A stretch of 64,000 nt of DNA from contig CP136066.1 of assembly GCA_032622095.1 (NCBI GenBank), forward strand, positions 203,196,978 to 203,260,977, read 5' to 3'. Of this stretch, positions 36,051 through 48,270 are shown piece by piece (the first letter of the stretch is position 1; the number at the start of each line of letters is the position of its first letter). The notes under the pieces were generated by a model. The model worked only from the letters and a program-made list of their open reading frames with translations, was not told the origin of the DNA and made no database searches. The stretch comes from Siphonodentalium dalli. Lineage: Eukaryota; Mollusca; Scaphopoda; Gadilida; Siphonodentaliidae. Made by a program: the position numbers and the translations under genes.

Positions 36051-36203
36051 AATTGCTGTCTATATAGCTGTCGTCTGTCGTTGTTTTTTGCGACTATCGT
36101 GTCTGTTTATTTGCGCGCACTTTACGTCTCTTGTTGAATAGACTGGTTCCTGGTCGAAAGCTGCAAAAATCTGAAAACGTATATAGTGACCTGACCCCTC
36201 CAG
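36051..36203. mobile_element. Partial inverted copy of the 22376-22686 element
   Basis: In reverse complement, CAACAAGAGACGTAAAGTGC and GCGCAAATAAACAGACA match 22464-22495. GGAACCAGTCTATTCAACAA and the terminal CTGGAGGGGTCA also match. The other end was not found. Confidence 0.65.
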
Positions 36204-36883
36204 CAACAGTTGTGTTGGTCAGTGAGCCCGTCTCTGTGTTACACTGGTGTAAATAGGGCTCGGAGTGACATCTAGCGGATGCGAGAGGAATATGTAGGAG
36301 ATAATAAAATAGACACTGGGCCCTGATTGGCCAATAGCCTTGTGTGTTTTTTGCATAACTTGAAAAAATCATCACACCTCTTCCCTATGATTTCGCAATT
36401 GGTTCAGGAAGTAACCCTTTGTCGTGAAGTTTGAATTTTTTGGAGCGGTCTAAAATATGACAGTATTTTTTTATGTGGTTCTGACACTAGTTACGAAAAC
36501 ACAAGATTTAAAGGCGAATTCCCTGCCAGGCGGACATGATTTTGTGCTTGAAAATTCCCCCAAATGTCAATTTTTCAGATTTAACGAAAATTTGGACCCA
36601 ATATTTATATTGCCAACAGTATACGCTAAAACGTTAGCACTGAGGCCTATAGAAAACATTTATACACCAGTGTAACCTCTGACACTACTATTCTGTCATA
36701 TCGGTAAGTGAACATAGATCCCGCGCATTATACCGAGAATGATTTCACAAGTAGTACTATTATTTAATACCGTTTTAGTATTGTACTGGGTGAATTTTCT
36801 ACTTGCACTCTTCGTACAGTTTCGCAGCCAGGAATGGCACCGAACACCATGCCATACCCAACTAAGACTGAAATGCAGTAGTC
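36204..36883. other. Interval without recognisable genes
   Basis: No repeats or domains seen. A 72-codon frame at 36457-36675 is unrecognised. Confidence 0.4.
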
Positions 36884-37286
36884 TTAATCCTTTACCCAAC
36901 AAACCGGCCAAAACCGGCCAAATAAAGCTTCAACAGCCTAAAATATCTTCGGTCTGTCTCAATAGAACCATACAAATATGGATATCATTGGAACCGGCGG
37001 CTCCTTGACCACATTGTGATAGTTACAGTTATGCCCTGTGCCAATGCATTCTCTTATATATGCGAGTCGACCATAGGTCGCCTCGCATATATAAGAGAAT
37101 GCATTGGCCTAAAAAAAATCTTTTTTTAACACTTTTTACCATTTTTTCTTACATTCTTTAACAATTTTATAATTTTTAATGTGTTAAGCCAATGCATTCT
37201 CTTATATATGCGAGGCGACCTATGGTCGACTCGCATATATAAGAGAATGCATTGGCACAGGGCCATTCTGTTGGGTAAAGGGTTAA
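36884..37286 (+). mobile_element. Twin-hairpin MITE, copy 2
   Basis: Long side at left (GCCAAATAAAGCTTCAACAG). Left terminus is slightly mutated (TTAATCCTTTACCC); the right end is an intact GGGTTAA. The paired GCATTCTCTTATATATGCGA hairpins surround an A/T-rich spacer ending TTTAATGTGTTAAGCC. Confidence 0.92.
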
Positions 37287-37650
37287 TGAAGACCTCCACG
37301 AGAATTGCCTAAAAGAAAGCATCAGTTGCTCGTGTGGCGACATATCAAGCGCAGATCACTTTCTTTTAGTCTTCCCATCATATAAAATCAAATCGGAGAT
37401 GATTGTTTTATGTCAGAAACAAAATACATAGACAGTGGCATACTCCGGAATGGCTTGAATTCTCTTCAACTTAGCACCAACTACACAATCTTTAAAGCAA
37501 CTAAAACTTGTATTACCAGAAGTGGTCATTTTAGTCTTCTATCATAATATATGGAATCATATACTGAACAGAACTTTGGTCATATACCAGTAAGTCTAAT
37601 GTGAGATTTCCGTTCGAATTCTATTAAATATCAATCGTTTCATTATTTTT

Positions 37651-38050
37651 TTAACCCTTTACCCAACAGAAGGGCCCTGTGCCAATGCATTCTCTTATAT
37701 ATGCGAGTCGACCATAGGTCGCCTCGCATATATAAGAGAATGCATTGGCTTAACACATTAAAAATTATAAAATTGTTAAAGAATGTAAGAAAAAATGGTA
37801 AAAAGTGTTTTAAAAAGAATTTTTTTAGGCCAATGCATTCTCTTATATATGCGAGGCGACCTATGGTCGACTCGCATATATAAGAGAATGCATTGGCACA
37901 GGGCATAACTGTAACTATCACAATGTGGTCAAGGAGCCGGATCCAATGATATCCATATTTGTATGGTTTTATTGAGACAGACCCAAGATAATTTAGGCTG
38001 TTGAAGCTTTATTTGGCCGGTTTTGGCCGGTTTGTTGGGTAAAGGGTTAT
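37651..38050 (-). mobile_element. Twin-hairpin MITE, copy 3
   Basis: Opposite orientation to copy 2, only 365 bp away. The left TTAA is intact and the right flank is TTAT (one mutation). The right terminus keeps the doubled GGCCGGTTTTGGCCGGTTTG. Confidence 0.92.
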
Positions 38051-38286
38051 AGAATTATACAAAAAGATATATGTTTTAGATTGTTTATAAACACACATCA
38101 GTGGTAACTCACTCTCTGTCTCACTCTTTCTTTCTCTTCTGCCTCAACTGATTTATAATAATTATACTATTCTTAATATTTTGTTTTCTTGTCATTTTCA
38201 ATTCCCCTCATGTTCTCTTTAACTCGATATCTTGTCATACGCTCCTTCTACATACTATATTTCATGCTTTTCTTCTCTCTTCGAGA

Positions 38287-38760
38287 CTGCATTGTGATCT
38301 GATTGTATAGTCTTAAACACTGCATGATGTATTATAGTCTTCAATACTGCATGATGCTGTTACCTTCTTCGACACTTCATGGTAATAGTATATTCCACAA
38401 CACTTCATGATGACATTATAGTATTCAACACTATATATATAGTGATATTATAGTCTTCAACACTGCATGGTTTTATAGTATTCAACACTGCATTGTAATA
38501 GTATAGTCTTCAACACTGCATGCTATATTATAGTCTTCAACATTACATGGTGATATTATAGTCTTCAACACTGTATGAGGCTTCAACACTTCATTATAGC
38601 TATTACAGTTTTCAACACTGCATGATGCTATTACACTCTTCAGCATTGCATGATGCTATTACAGTCTTCAACACTGCATGAGGCTTCAACACTAGATTAT
38701 AGCTATTAGTTTTCAACGCTGCATAAAGCTATTACCTATTACAGTCTTCAACACTTCATA
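38287..38760. repeat. Degenerate ~30-36-bp minisatellite
   Basis: The phrases TAGTCTTCAACACTGCATG and ATGCTATTAC recur more than a dozen times at uneven spacing, with unit length 28-36 bp. It is too irregular for a CRISPR-like array and has no constant repeat/spacer structure. Confidence 0.8.
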
Positions 38761-39315
38761 TACACGAGTTCCATTTTGGTGAGTATCCTTTTCGTGTTAT
38801 GTTCTTGTCTTGTAGAAATGTCTTTTGAAAGATTTGGCTGCACGTACATGCACATTTCCAATCCCATTCGAAAACTATGACATCAAGAATATCAGTAGAG
38901 TTTTCGATTTGCGGAAATACGGGGTTTGTTACTGGTGACCCTACTCAGCTTGAACTGATTTTGTGCACGATAAAGGAGAGAAACACCGAACTAAAATTGT
39001 AAGCATATCATAAAATGACATCAACCGATCGATTCTCAAGCTGTTTTATAATTGTAAGTAATATTGTAAGACTTCGTAATCCGATGATTATAGAACGTAT
39101 GTTATTTTTGAACATTAGTATCTGAGCATAGTTAAAACAACTGCATGTGACTTATACCACAGAAACCGCGCCAGCTTTTTCTCGTATTTTCGCACGAGTT
39201 TGGAACAGCGGAGCCTGAAATCACATTAATATCGTGATATGATTTAGTGAGTGTAACGCCCGAAACTCATTCCTCCCACGTGAAGCGTTGATAGCTCTAT
39301 AGTTGTATTAACTGT
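38761..39315. other. Interval without recognisable features
   Basis: Unique-looking AT-rich sequence. Confidence 0.4.
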
Positions 39316-39333
39316 TTGACAACCGAGCTTTTT

Positions 39334-39507
39334 TGTAGATTTATCACCGAACTAGATACCAGGTTCGGCGGTCACGAATCTGTGCTGGCAATGTATATCA
39401 GTTTACTTAATGTTGGGGCGCAAACATTTCCAATTGCTACCGGAATGCAAACAATCGGCATAATACGCAGAGAGCTGTCAGGCGAGGCAGTAAATCCCGC
39501 TGACTGA
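39334..39507 (+). pseudogene. Possible hAT transposase fragment
   Basis: The frame reads RFITELDTRFGGHESVL soon after a T-rich stretch ending TTTTTTGTAG. The 'FI.eL..RF..H..vL' pattern resembles the region before the hAT dimerisation domain (usual form 'fld.fi.qL..RF..h'). Only about 60 codons are open, with no start codon of its own and no further motif. It runs into the dispersed repeat at 39495. The similarity is short and could be chance. Confidence 0.25.
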
Positions 39508-39715
39508 TATGTGTAATGACGGAGCTTGTATTACAACCGTCTGGCGGAAGAATCCTTCCCCAGCAATCAAACATAGCAGACCAGGAGTGAGCCAGAACAT
39601 CAGTGTAATGTATCTGATTTAGAGTTATCCCCCTTAGTTTGATTCACATTCCTTGACACCCAGTGTGCTGTCGATAAGGCAGTTTGTTATTTGAAGCCTT
39701 AAATTGAACCCGAGT
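39495..39715. repeat. Dispersed repeat, copy 1
   Basis: Shares long stretches with 52144-52430 in the same order: CCCGCTGAC, ACAACCGTCTGGC, GGAGTGAGCCAGAACATC, TTCCTTGACACC, then GTGCTGTCGA. The 52-kb copy has about 65 extra bases. Family unknown. Confidence 0.75.
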
Positions 39716-39735
39716 GTGTCACGCCCCCTTTTTTC

Positions 39736-40247
39736 TGGTACACTCTTAGAACAAGTGTGTATATATTGTACACAATGTGTGTTATATTTTATCTTAAGCA
39801 AAATTGTGTAGAAATGACACATGACATATGTGTCAGTGGAACTTCCTCAACGTTGAATGTGAGTGAATATGTGAGTGTGTCATAGTTATTCGATGAGATG
39901 CATATTGGAGACACAAAACTCGTAAAGGCTGCCACAGAACAAAATTTGGCAGCAGCTTTAAAATGTGTTATACACTGTGTCAAATCTGTACAGCACATAA
40001 TTCTGTAGCACAAAGTTTTTAATCTTATGCCAGATTTTTAATATGATATAGTTTTTACAATGTTTGTATCTCAAATAAAACATATCTCATACTAACTATA
40101 ATATACACACATATTCACTCATATTCAATGTTGAGAAAATTCCAGCGACACATATGTCATGTGTCATTTCTACACAATTTTGTTTGAGATCAAATGTAAC
40201 ACATATTGTGTAGAATTTATACACATTTGTTCTAAGAATGTGTGCGG
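39736..40247. repeat. 512-bp foldback with ~155-bp arms
   Basis: The left arm (TAGAACAAGTGTG..., GTGTAGAAATGACACATGAC, ATATGTGTCAGTGGAACTTC) is mirrored at 40091-40247 (CGACACATATGTCATGTGTC, ATTTCTACACAATTTTG, TTTGTTCTAAGAATGTG), about 80-85% by eye. The spacer (39895-40090) is non-coding. Confidence 0.85.
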
Positions 40248-40386
40248 GATTCGGATGAGTTTCAAATGGTACGAAGGATTCACACCCCGCTGGTACTCAG
40301 CTGCTTTTATAGCACAACATTTCACAAATTGTTATTATTTCCCAGCCCATATGACATGTATTGATGTAATTCAGCCTATAACACCA

Positions 40387-40762
40387 CCCTTTACCCAACA
40401 AACCGGCCAAATAAAGCTTCAACAGCCTAAAATATCTTCGGTCTGTCTTAATAGAACCATACAAATATGGATATCATTGGAACCGGCTCCTTGATCACAT
40501 TGTGATAGTTACAGTTAGCCCTGTGCCAATGCATTCTCTTATATATGCGAGTCGACCATAGGTCGCCTCGCATATATAAGAGAATGCATTGGCCTAAAAA
40601 AAAATCTTTTTTTAACATTTTTTCTTACATTCTTTAACAATTTTATAATTTTTAATGTGTTAAGCCAATGCATTCTCTTATATATGCGAGGCGACCTATG
40701 GTCGACTCGCATATATAAGAGAATGCATTGGCACAGGGCCCTTCTGTTGGGTAAAGGGTTAA
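40387..40762 (+). mobile_element. Twin-hairpin MITE, copy 4
   Basis: The left TTAA is lost (ACCA precedes CCCTTTACCC); the right GGGTTAA is intact. It has a single GGCC block rather than the doubled form, and a shortened spacer between the hairpins. Confidence 0.9.
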
Positions 40763-41047
40763 GTTGTGGATATTACTTTATTATATGATCCTTCCGTTGG
40801 CAGCGTCTCCAAATACTATGGCTTCCAACAAACTCAAATGAATGAAGAGTATGAATGAAAAGTTACATCATTAAATATACGCCATTAAATACGTCAAAGG
40901 GTCCTTATTTCTTTACGCGGGCAAACTACGCATAGTTGCGCGAAACGTCATTGCAGGCCTCACAGAAGCCAACGTTAGTTTCAGGTCTAATAATTTTGTT
41001 GATTTAAGTATGTTTTATCGAGTTTTTGGATTGTAATAAATAGTATA
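40763..41047. other. Short interval without recognisable features
   Basis: No signal seen. Confidence 0.4.
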
Positions 41048-41165
41048 TACAACTCGTCCCCAGTCCAGTAAATTAGGTCTGGACCTCGCCAAAGACTCGG
41101 TCCAGCTAGACCTAATTTACTGGACTCGTTTTGTAAATTTCGCTATAAACTGGGAACGAGTTGTA
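41048..41165. repeat. Nested hairpin, 118 bp
   Basis: The outer pair TACAACTCGTCCCCAG / CTGGGAACGAGTTGTA (one mismatch) encloses an inner 18-bp stem, GTCCAGTAAATTAGGTCT (41063-41080), with its complement at 41108-41125. It is likely a small foldback element. Confidence 0.88.
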
Positions 41166-41528
41166 GACCCTCTATTAATTTTTAGCAAATGTGTGTAAAC
41201 TATATATGCACGGTATTAGATATTCATATTATCAATATTAATTTATTTCGGAACAATTTTATAGACTTTCATTTCCAACATCATATTACAGGTCACTTAG
41301 TTTTCATGTCACATAATGGATATTTCTTTTTTAATTTGAGGAATCAGTCATATTTCATGTTATAAAAGAAAGCATCGATTAATTTGATACGTCGTTCCGT
41401 AAAAAGTACTTTCCCACATTTGTATGTGATTATTTTTATCAGGTCATCTGGAGCTTCTGATCGTGGCCTCGTGTTATGTCATAACGTTATTTCTGAAGGT
41501 GTATAGATGGTACTGGTTTCTAACAAAT
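41166..41528. other. Interval without recognisable features
   Basis: AT-rich; no signal seen. Confidence 0.4.
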
Positions 41529-41884
41529 TTAACCCTTTACCCAACAGAAGGGCCCTGTGCCAATGCATTCTCTTATATATGCGAGTCGACCATAGGTCGC
41601 CTCGCATATATATGAGAATGCATTGGCTTAACACATTAAAAATTATAAAATTGTTTTTTTTAGGCCGATGCATTCTCTTATATATGCGAGGCGACCTATG
41701 GTCGACTCGCATATATAAGAGAATGCATTGGCACAGGGCTAACTGTAACTATCACAATGTTATCAAGGAGCCGGTTCCAATGATATCCATATTTGTATGG
41801 TTCTATTGAGACAGACCGAAGATATTTTAGGCTGTTGAAGCTTTATTTGGCCGGTTTTGGCCGGTTTGTTGGGTAAAGGGTTAA
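41529..41884 (-). mobile_element. Twin-hairpin MITE, copy 5 (short spacer)
   Basis: TTAA intact at both ends. The spacer between hairpins is only about 35 bp because the TTAAAGAATGTAAG... section is deleted, leaving AAATTGTTTTTTTTAGGCC. Confidence 0.92.
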
Positions 41885-42145
41885 AGGTTTCTATAAGGTC
41901 ACCTCTTAATCTTTCGTGATTTATATATATATACCAAGTATAATTTTAATCATTATATCGTGGAAGCTGAGTTTGCTTATATGTGTGACCATCCTTGTTG
42001 CCATGCGCTGCACTAGTTCTAGTCTCATGCATACTCAGATATTTTAATTGTGGATTCCCCCATGCATGCATGCAGTATTGCAGTATTCCGACACTGATCT
42101 AATCATGTCCGTGTACAGTTTTTAATGTATCGGGATTGAGTGATG

Positions 42146-42375
42146 CCTACCTATATACGAGCGCCTGTGGCGCATAAAATACTATGGGTGGCGGGATGGG
42201 GTGGTGGGTGGGTACTACCTATATGCGAAATGCCTACCTATATACGAGCGCCTGCGGCGCATAAGATACTGTGGGTGGCGGGATGGGGTGGTGGGTGGGT
42301 ATATACTACCTATATACGAGCGCCTGCGGCGCATAAGATACTATGGGTGGCGCGGGATGGGGTGGTGGGTGGGTA
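42146..42375. repeat. Three tandem units with G-quadruplex motifs
   Basis: Units begin CTATATACGAGCGCCTG at about 42150, 42238 and 42311 and each ends in a G-rich block (42185-42212, 42273-42300, 42344-42374) with five or six runs of three or more G separated by 1-4 bases (GGGATGGGGTGGTGGGTGGG in all three). This satisfies the usual G-quadruplex consensus on the plus strand. Confidence 0.88.
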
Positions 42376-42798
42376 CTACCTATATATGGAATACGCCTTC
42401 GTATGGACCGCTTTGAGGATCTGGTGACTTGACATGACCAGAAGCACACGTTTACCATGAGAATAGGCAACTTGAAATTATTTGCTGCAAAATAATTTTT
42501 TTGATTCACTTTCATTATCATTACTTTTATTTCCTAAATGGGTTATTATAATATTAGTGGCAGAAAAGCAAATTTGATACTTATGTTAAAAATAACCGCA
42601 TGTTTACAGTGAATCAGGAAACAAGAAATTTTGCAGTGAAATTTTCAATGTATATCTATTGTCTTTGTTATACCATTGTCGTCTGCACTGTTTTTTTCTG
42701 CATATATTACAGATGGGTCCATTCGTGGGCAATTAATTGTAAATTTTTAGATGGACACAAATTTGTTACCAGTTTGATACCAGTTGAGGTCCCCGACC
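42376..42798. other. Interval without recognisable features
   Basis: Starts with a partial extra copy of CTACCTATATA from the preceding repeat; otherwise nothing seen. Confidence 0.4.
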
Positions 42799-43328
42799 CT
42801 TAAAGATACGGGCGGCGTTGGCGATGGGTATGCTGTTAAAATATTCACCTCCGTCAAAAACCGCCATAAACAGAAAGAATAGTAAAATATAGACAGACTT
42901 TGTTCTTATACCAATCAGAAATATGGCATAAACAGTATGTTATTGTCAAATGTTTTCCTTTGTTATGTGAACAAAAGCAAAAAACGTTACAGAACCTGGC
43001 TTTTGTTTAGATCCGGATATGGTAAACATAAAGAGCGTTATTAGTTACTGTTTTCCTGATATGTAAATAATAAAGAGCGTTCACATCATTTGTGTGTGAT
43101 TAACCAATAGAATAGAGCTGTGTTATGTAAACAGAAGCAAAACTTCTGTAACACGAGCAGGTTCTTGTTTACGTACACCAGCGTACGTCTTGACGACAAT
43201 ATACTATTTACGCGATGATTATGTTTGGCATATGAACAAAATTATATATATTTTAATATTCCTTCTGTTAATGGCGATTTGAACGAATATGAATATTTCT
43301 GCAACGAACGCCGCCCGTGCCTTTAAAG
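42799..43328. repeat. 530-bp foldback element
   Basis: The ends CTTAAAGATACGGGCGGCGT and, inverted, CTTTAAAGGCACGGGCGGCG match; similarity continues inward for about 80 bp (GTTAAAATATTCACCTCCGTC mirrors the text near 43275). The spacer contains AATAAAGAGCGTT repeats (43027, 43069) also found near 52600. Confidence 0.78.
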
Positions 43329-43651
43329 TGAAATATAATCGTCTCGTCGTAAATTAAGTCCATGCAGTAAATGCACACATTGTCTGTCGTATGCCATGGC
43401 GCACATTGTTCTGTTGAGAAAACTGCATTGGCCTGTTCTGGTGGGATAAATAGTTTACAATTCATTAATCATCTCCTATGCATATTATGTCGGTAAATAA
43501 ACATGCCATGTGTATACATACATCACCCTACTTCGATCCGGCATCACATGTAGAACGCGCAATTACTTTACTTCCAAAACGACCGAGCAAATCTCGAGCA
43601 AACATGATGTGATGACACCTTTAAAGCCCACTTAATTTTCGAATCACCAGA
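43329..43651. other. Interval without recognisable features
   Basis: No signal seen on either strand. Confidence 0.4.
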
Positions 43652-44523
43652 TCACATTATATACAACATATTCCACATTATATACAACATATTCCACATT
43701 ATATACAACATATTCCACATTATGTACAACATATTCCACATTATATACAACATATTCCACATTATATACAACATATTCCACATTATATACCACCACCAGA
43801 TCACATTATATACAACATATTCCACATTATATACAACATATTCCACATTATATACAACATATTCCACATTATATACAACATATTCCACATTATATACAAC
43901 ATATTCCACATTATATACAACATATTCCACATTATATACCACCACCAGATCACATTATATACAACATATTCCACATTATATACCACCACCAGATCACATT
44001 ATATACCACATATTCCACATTATATACCACCACCAGATCACATTATATACCACATATTCCACATTATATACAACATATTCCACATTATATACAACATATT
44101 CCACATTATATACCACCACCAGATCACATTATGTACAACATATTCCACATTATATACCACATATTCCACATTATATACAACATATTCCACATTATATACC
44201 ACCACCAGATCACATTATGTACAACATATTCCACATTATATACCACATATTCCACATTATATACAACATATTCCACATTATATACCACATATTCCACATT
44301 ATATACCACCACCAGATCACATTATGTACAACATATTCCACATTATATACCACCCAGATCACATTATATACAACATATTCCACATTATATACCACCCAGA
44401 TCACATTATATACTACATATTCCACATTATATACAACATATTCCACATTATATACAACATATTCCACATTATATACCACCACCAGATCACATTATGTACA
44501 ACATATTCCACATTATATACCGT
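43652..44523. repeat. 21-bp satellite, about 40 units
   Basis: Units CACATTATATACAACATATT plus C, with variants TATACCACATATT and GTACAACATATT, are interrupted at intervals by a CCACCACCAGAT block. Because 21 is seven codons, all frames lacking a stop in one unit stay open, giving a 298-codon plus-strand frame of HYIPHIP-type heptads and similar minus-strand frames. No initiator context, codon bias or non-repeat domain supports translation. Confidence 0.96.
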
Positions 44524-44884
44524 TTGAAAGAGGGAGCTCCAAAACATGGTATTATCAACTTATCCGGTCAAATAAGCTGAACATGTTGTCAAGGTGCCGA
44601 CATGTATTCTCGGCTTAATTTCGATCTGGTCTGTACTCCCAGTCTATTATTCTCAGTGGAAGGGAAATAACTCCATAACCTATAGTTGTGAATTATGATG
44701 CATACTGGGTTAAATAACGATGGGGAGTCTTTGGGTGAATCTGAGAATTTCTATCACTTGGTGGACACTCCCAAGCCACGGCTGATCCGTTATTCTGGTG
44801 GAATATATATATTCTTCCAATGGTATATAATATGGAATACGTTGTGTATAATGTGGTCTGGGCATTCGAAAATTATGTAGGCCT
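44524..44884. other. Flank with one inverted satellite unit
   Basis: At 44823-44861 GGTATATAATATGGAATACG and TATAATGTGGTCTGG form a diverged copy of the neighbouring 21-bp satellite in inverted orientation. Otherwise nothing seen. Confidence 0.5.
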
Positions 44885-45284
44885 TTAACCCTTTACCCAA
44901 CAGAAGGGCCCTGTGCCAATGCATTCTCTTATATATGCGAGTCGACCATAGGTCGCCTCGCATATATAAGAGAATGCATTGGCTTAACACATTAAAAATT
45001 ATAAAATTGTTAAAGAATGTAAGAAAAAATGGTAAAAAGTGTTAAAAACAGATTTTTTTTAGGCCAATGCATTCTCTTATATATGCGAGGCGACCTATGG
45101 TCGACTCGCATATATAAGAGAATGCATTGGCACAGGGCATAACTGTAACTATCAAAATGTGGTCAAGGAGCCGGTTCCAATGATATCCATATTTGTATGG
45201 TTTTATTGAGACAGACCGAAATTATTTTAGGCTGTTGAAGCTTTATTTGGCCGGTTTTGGCCGGTTTGTTGGGTAAAGGGTTAA
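44885..45284 (-). mobile_element. Twin-hairpin MITE, copy 6
   Basis: TTAA intact on both sides, full 400-bp form: terminus, AGAAGGGCCCTGTGCC, hairpin, spacer, inverted hairpin, and long side ending GGTTTGTTGGGTAAAGGG. Confidence 0.93.
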
Positions 45285-45308
45285 CAAGGCCACACTAGAT
45301 GATGTGGT

Positions 45309-45684
45309 CAGGGACGAGGCGACAGGCAGGGTATGGTTAGGTGTGCATGGTGTCTAACCACCCCCCCCCCCCCCACCTCCCCAACTTTGATAACAAATTT
45401 CAACAGTTGGAAATGTCGTGCCTGGCACATTAGTTGAACATTTTACACGACATACAGGTTGAAATTATTCTCGTTCTTTGAGTTTTCAACCAGTAATTAG
45501 TGGGAAAATTATTGTCTTTAAAACCAACAGTAGCATATTTTTCTACTGAAATGGCCGTCAGTTGGAAATTTTCCGACCTTTGGGGTGTCAAGTTGCAAAT
45601 TTCCAACAGTAGGAAAGCTACCATGCAGTTGGAAAGTCCCAACCCCCCCCCCCCCCCCCCATGGAGACTCTAGCCACGTCCCTG
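45309..45684. mobile_element. 376-bp relative of the 2.5-kb foldback
   Basis: The ends CAGGGACGAGGC and GCCACGTCCCTG match the termini at 6942/9427, and C tracts lie just inside both ends (45361-45374, 45643-45660). The interior shares CAACTTTG, TTTCAACAGTTGGAAAT and GTCAGTTGGAAATTTTCC with that element. Flanks GATGTGGT / TATGTATT agree at five of eight bases only. Confidence 0.75.
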
Positions 45685-46859
45685 TATGTATTCCGCGAAA
45701 TAATTATTCAAGTCATTGAATCTAGGAAAGATGGGGTCGTCAGCAGGAAACAATACTGAGCAACCGTGATCAGTATAATATATGGTGATATGGTGAAAAT
45801 AAAAACGTTTAATTGTCTAACTTCTGCATGGATGTGTGGAAAATATAAACCAGGTGATATCTTCAGTTTTTTTTTTCAAAGCATATATAAAGTCTGTATA
45901 ATGGTATTTCGTGTAGTTTTCTACCTGCATTGTCTCTACTTCCTATTTACGTATGGATAATTTATGATCTACATGTATGTTGAAATGAACTCATTGTATA
46001 TTCCGGTTACTCCATGCACCAGCGTTTGTCTGCAATGGGAAAACAGATAATTTGTGGGATGTATATTAATTTGAATTTGAATTACCTGGCCTGTATATAT
46101 GTCGTATATGAGTCAATATCAATTTTGGTCAAAATTTATGTCCTCGGTGGATGGTGAGTGCATAATGCAACGTGCGGATCCCAACTATTGTTCCCAGTGT
46201 GCATCCCCATCACTGTCATAACATGCACACACAAATAAGCGTGATGTTCGGGTATATATGTATGTAATGGGCTCATTCATGGCCAGATTTGACCAAAATG
46301 GCCTGTCCCCAGGAAAATTTTACAGGCTAAAATCGAAATTTCGATATATTAACTACATGCCACCGAGAAAATCCTCTGGCATATCATTAGTTTAGTTCTT
46401 GATATGAACTACTGTCACATATACACCACCCAAGATTGAACTTAACTAAGTGAAAATTGCTCAGAAACTTTGTACCTCAGCATTTTGTCTCTCATGTAAC
46501 GAAGTGCTATTTACTTGACATAATGACGTATCCCTGATATTTATAATCTCCGTATTTTGTGCTCCGTGACGCTGTGTATGTCACAATATCGGAAACGCAT
46601 GTCGTCTGAATAAAAATACAACTTGCGATAACACAATTATATAATAGGTAGGTTGACCCCCTCGCGTACTTTTCAAAGTCGTCTTTTAAATAACGCATGT
46701 TTGTTCGCTATAACATATGTATAATTATATTTCAAACAAATGTTTCCGAAGCCACTGTGGTGTATTTTATACTTCCCTATTTTCGCCATACTGGAGGGAG
46801 AACTCATTGAATGCCGTGACCAGAATGGTCTGTACATCTCTACTGTAACGTTCTCTGTT
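45685..46859. other. Interval without recognisable genes
   Basis: AT-rich. A 37-bp stretch at 46097-46135 (GTATATGAGTCAATATCAAT...) is present in inverted form at 52068-52104. Unrecognised frames only. Confidence 0.4.
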
Positions 46860-48270
46860 GTAACAGGCCAAAACGTTACAGGATAGACCAATACTGTAAC
46901 GAAAAGGGAAGGCTGCTGTTTACAGAGGCTGTTTGTGTGTGAACACACGCAACACTAAGCTGAAATATCTAGAGGGTGTAACTGGGGTCTTGTTCTTCTT
47001 TCAGATTACAAAATGTGTTTGATTTGGAAAATATCATTTTCGTGCGTCGATGTTTTGAATTTTCGTTACATGAAAGATATGTTTATGTTACATTAAAGAT
47101 GTTCTTATGTGGTAAGTCGATTTTGCATTTCATGTGATTGTTATGAAACCATGATAGCCGGGAGAAAACATCAATTATAACGAGACTGTTACTTTTTATT
47201 AGTTATTCATTCGGTTACAACATGATTCCGTGTATGATTTAACTCAAATCGAGTGGCCGTTACAGTAAATACAACAATTGTTATCCAGAGGACATGCCTG
47301 TGGCATTTAATAATTTTTTCTCTTTTCTTTGCCGCAGAAATATATCACACGATATACATAATATTTAATTGGTTATGTTTGTCTTTCAATTCGAACTATT
47401 TTTCTGGTTTGGATAATAGAAACCTTTCTAGTGTTAAATTTGGGAAATTAGTGTTACACGAGGGATATATGTATGTTATAGTAAGGATATTGATACGTTG
47501 TGAGTTGATTATGCGTTAGGGGGACGTCTTTTAAACAATATGGCCATGGGGTGAAATGTATTATAATGAGTTCGCTAAGTTATAATAATCACGCGTGCCA
47601 ATTCCTTCACGATATCATGTACGCTCTTCTGAAAGCATGTGTCCGTTACATTAAATACATCCAACGCCATGTGTACGATCTGCCTGAGTTTCCCGATGCC
47701 TTAAAGTTTCCAGTGTGCCGGGAAATATATCACATGATGTGCCAATGATTGAGCAATACTTTATTTATCATTCACCTAGCAATAGTTCTCTGATTTTAAA
47801 CATATTACGTTTTCTAGCGTTGAGGTTTTGGCTTTATTGTTACACGAAAGATATTGTTGTTAAGTATGTTCGTGTATGTTATGTCGATATTTTGTTTCAG
47901 GGAAGTCTTCCGAACTACGACAATAGGAAGTAAATATATATTATAATGCTTTTCGTTAGTTATATTAGTCGTGTGTGTTCATTGTGTGCACGATCGAATA
48001 CAACTTGAGTGGTTGTTACAGAAATACAGCCAGTGTTATATGAAGGACATGTTCTTGTAAAGTGTTACAACATATTGTCCCATATAGTAATGAATTGTGC
48101 CACGATGTAGCAAAGACATAACTGATCAACAATATATATGTTTACACAGTACAGTGCCAATAAAGGTGATTCAAGTTAGGTCATAGGCAGTGTAAAGGAC
48201 ATCTGTAAAGGACAACTGTTACGTCAAATACGTTACACGAAGGACCACTATATGTTGCACAGTACGCGTG
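46860..48270. repeat. Degenerate ~386-bp tandem repeat, 3-3.5 units
   Basis: Matching phrases recur at regular offsets: GAGTGGCCGTTACAGTAAAT (47251), GTGTCCGTTACATTAAATAC (47638), GAGTGGTTGTTACAGAAATA (48008); AAATATATCACACGATAT (47338) and AAATATATCACATGATGT (47724); and GTTACATGAAAGATATG (47065), GTTACACGAGGGATAT (47453), GTTACACGAAAGATAT (47839). Units are strongly diverged, so the array is old. Frames of up to 88 codons have no family resemblance. Confidence 0.75.

Noticed and set aside
38287-38760. CRISPR-like impression from regularly recurring CTTCAACACTGCATG
   Set aside because: Repeats are variable in sequence and spacing with no constant repeat/unique spacer pattern, and the genome is eukaryotic.
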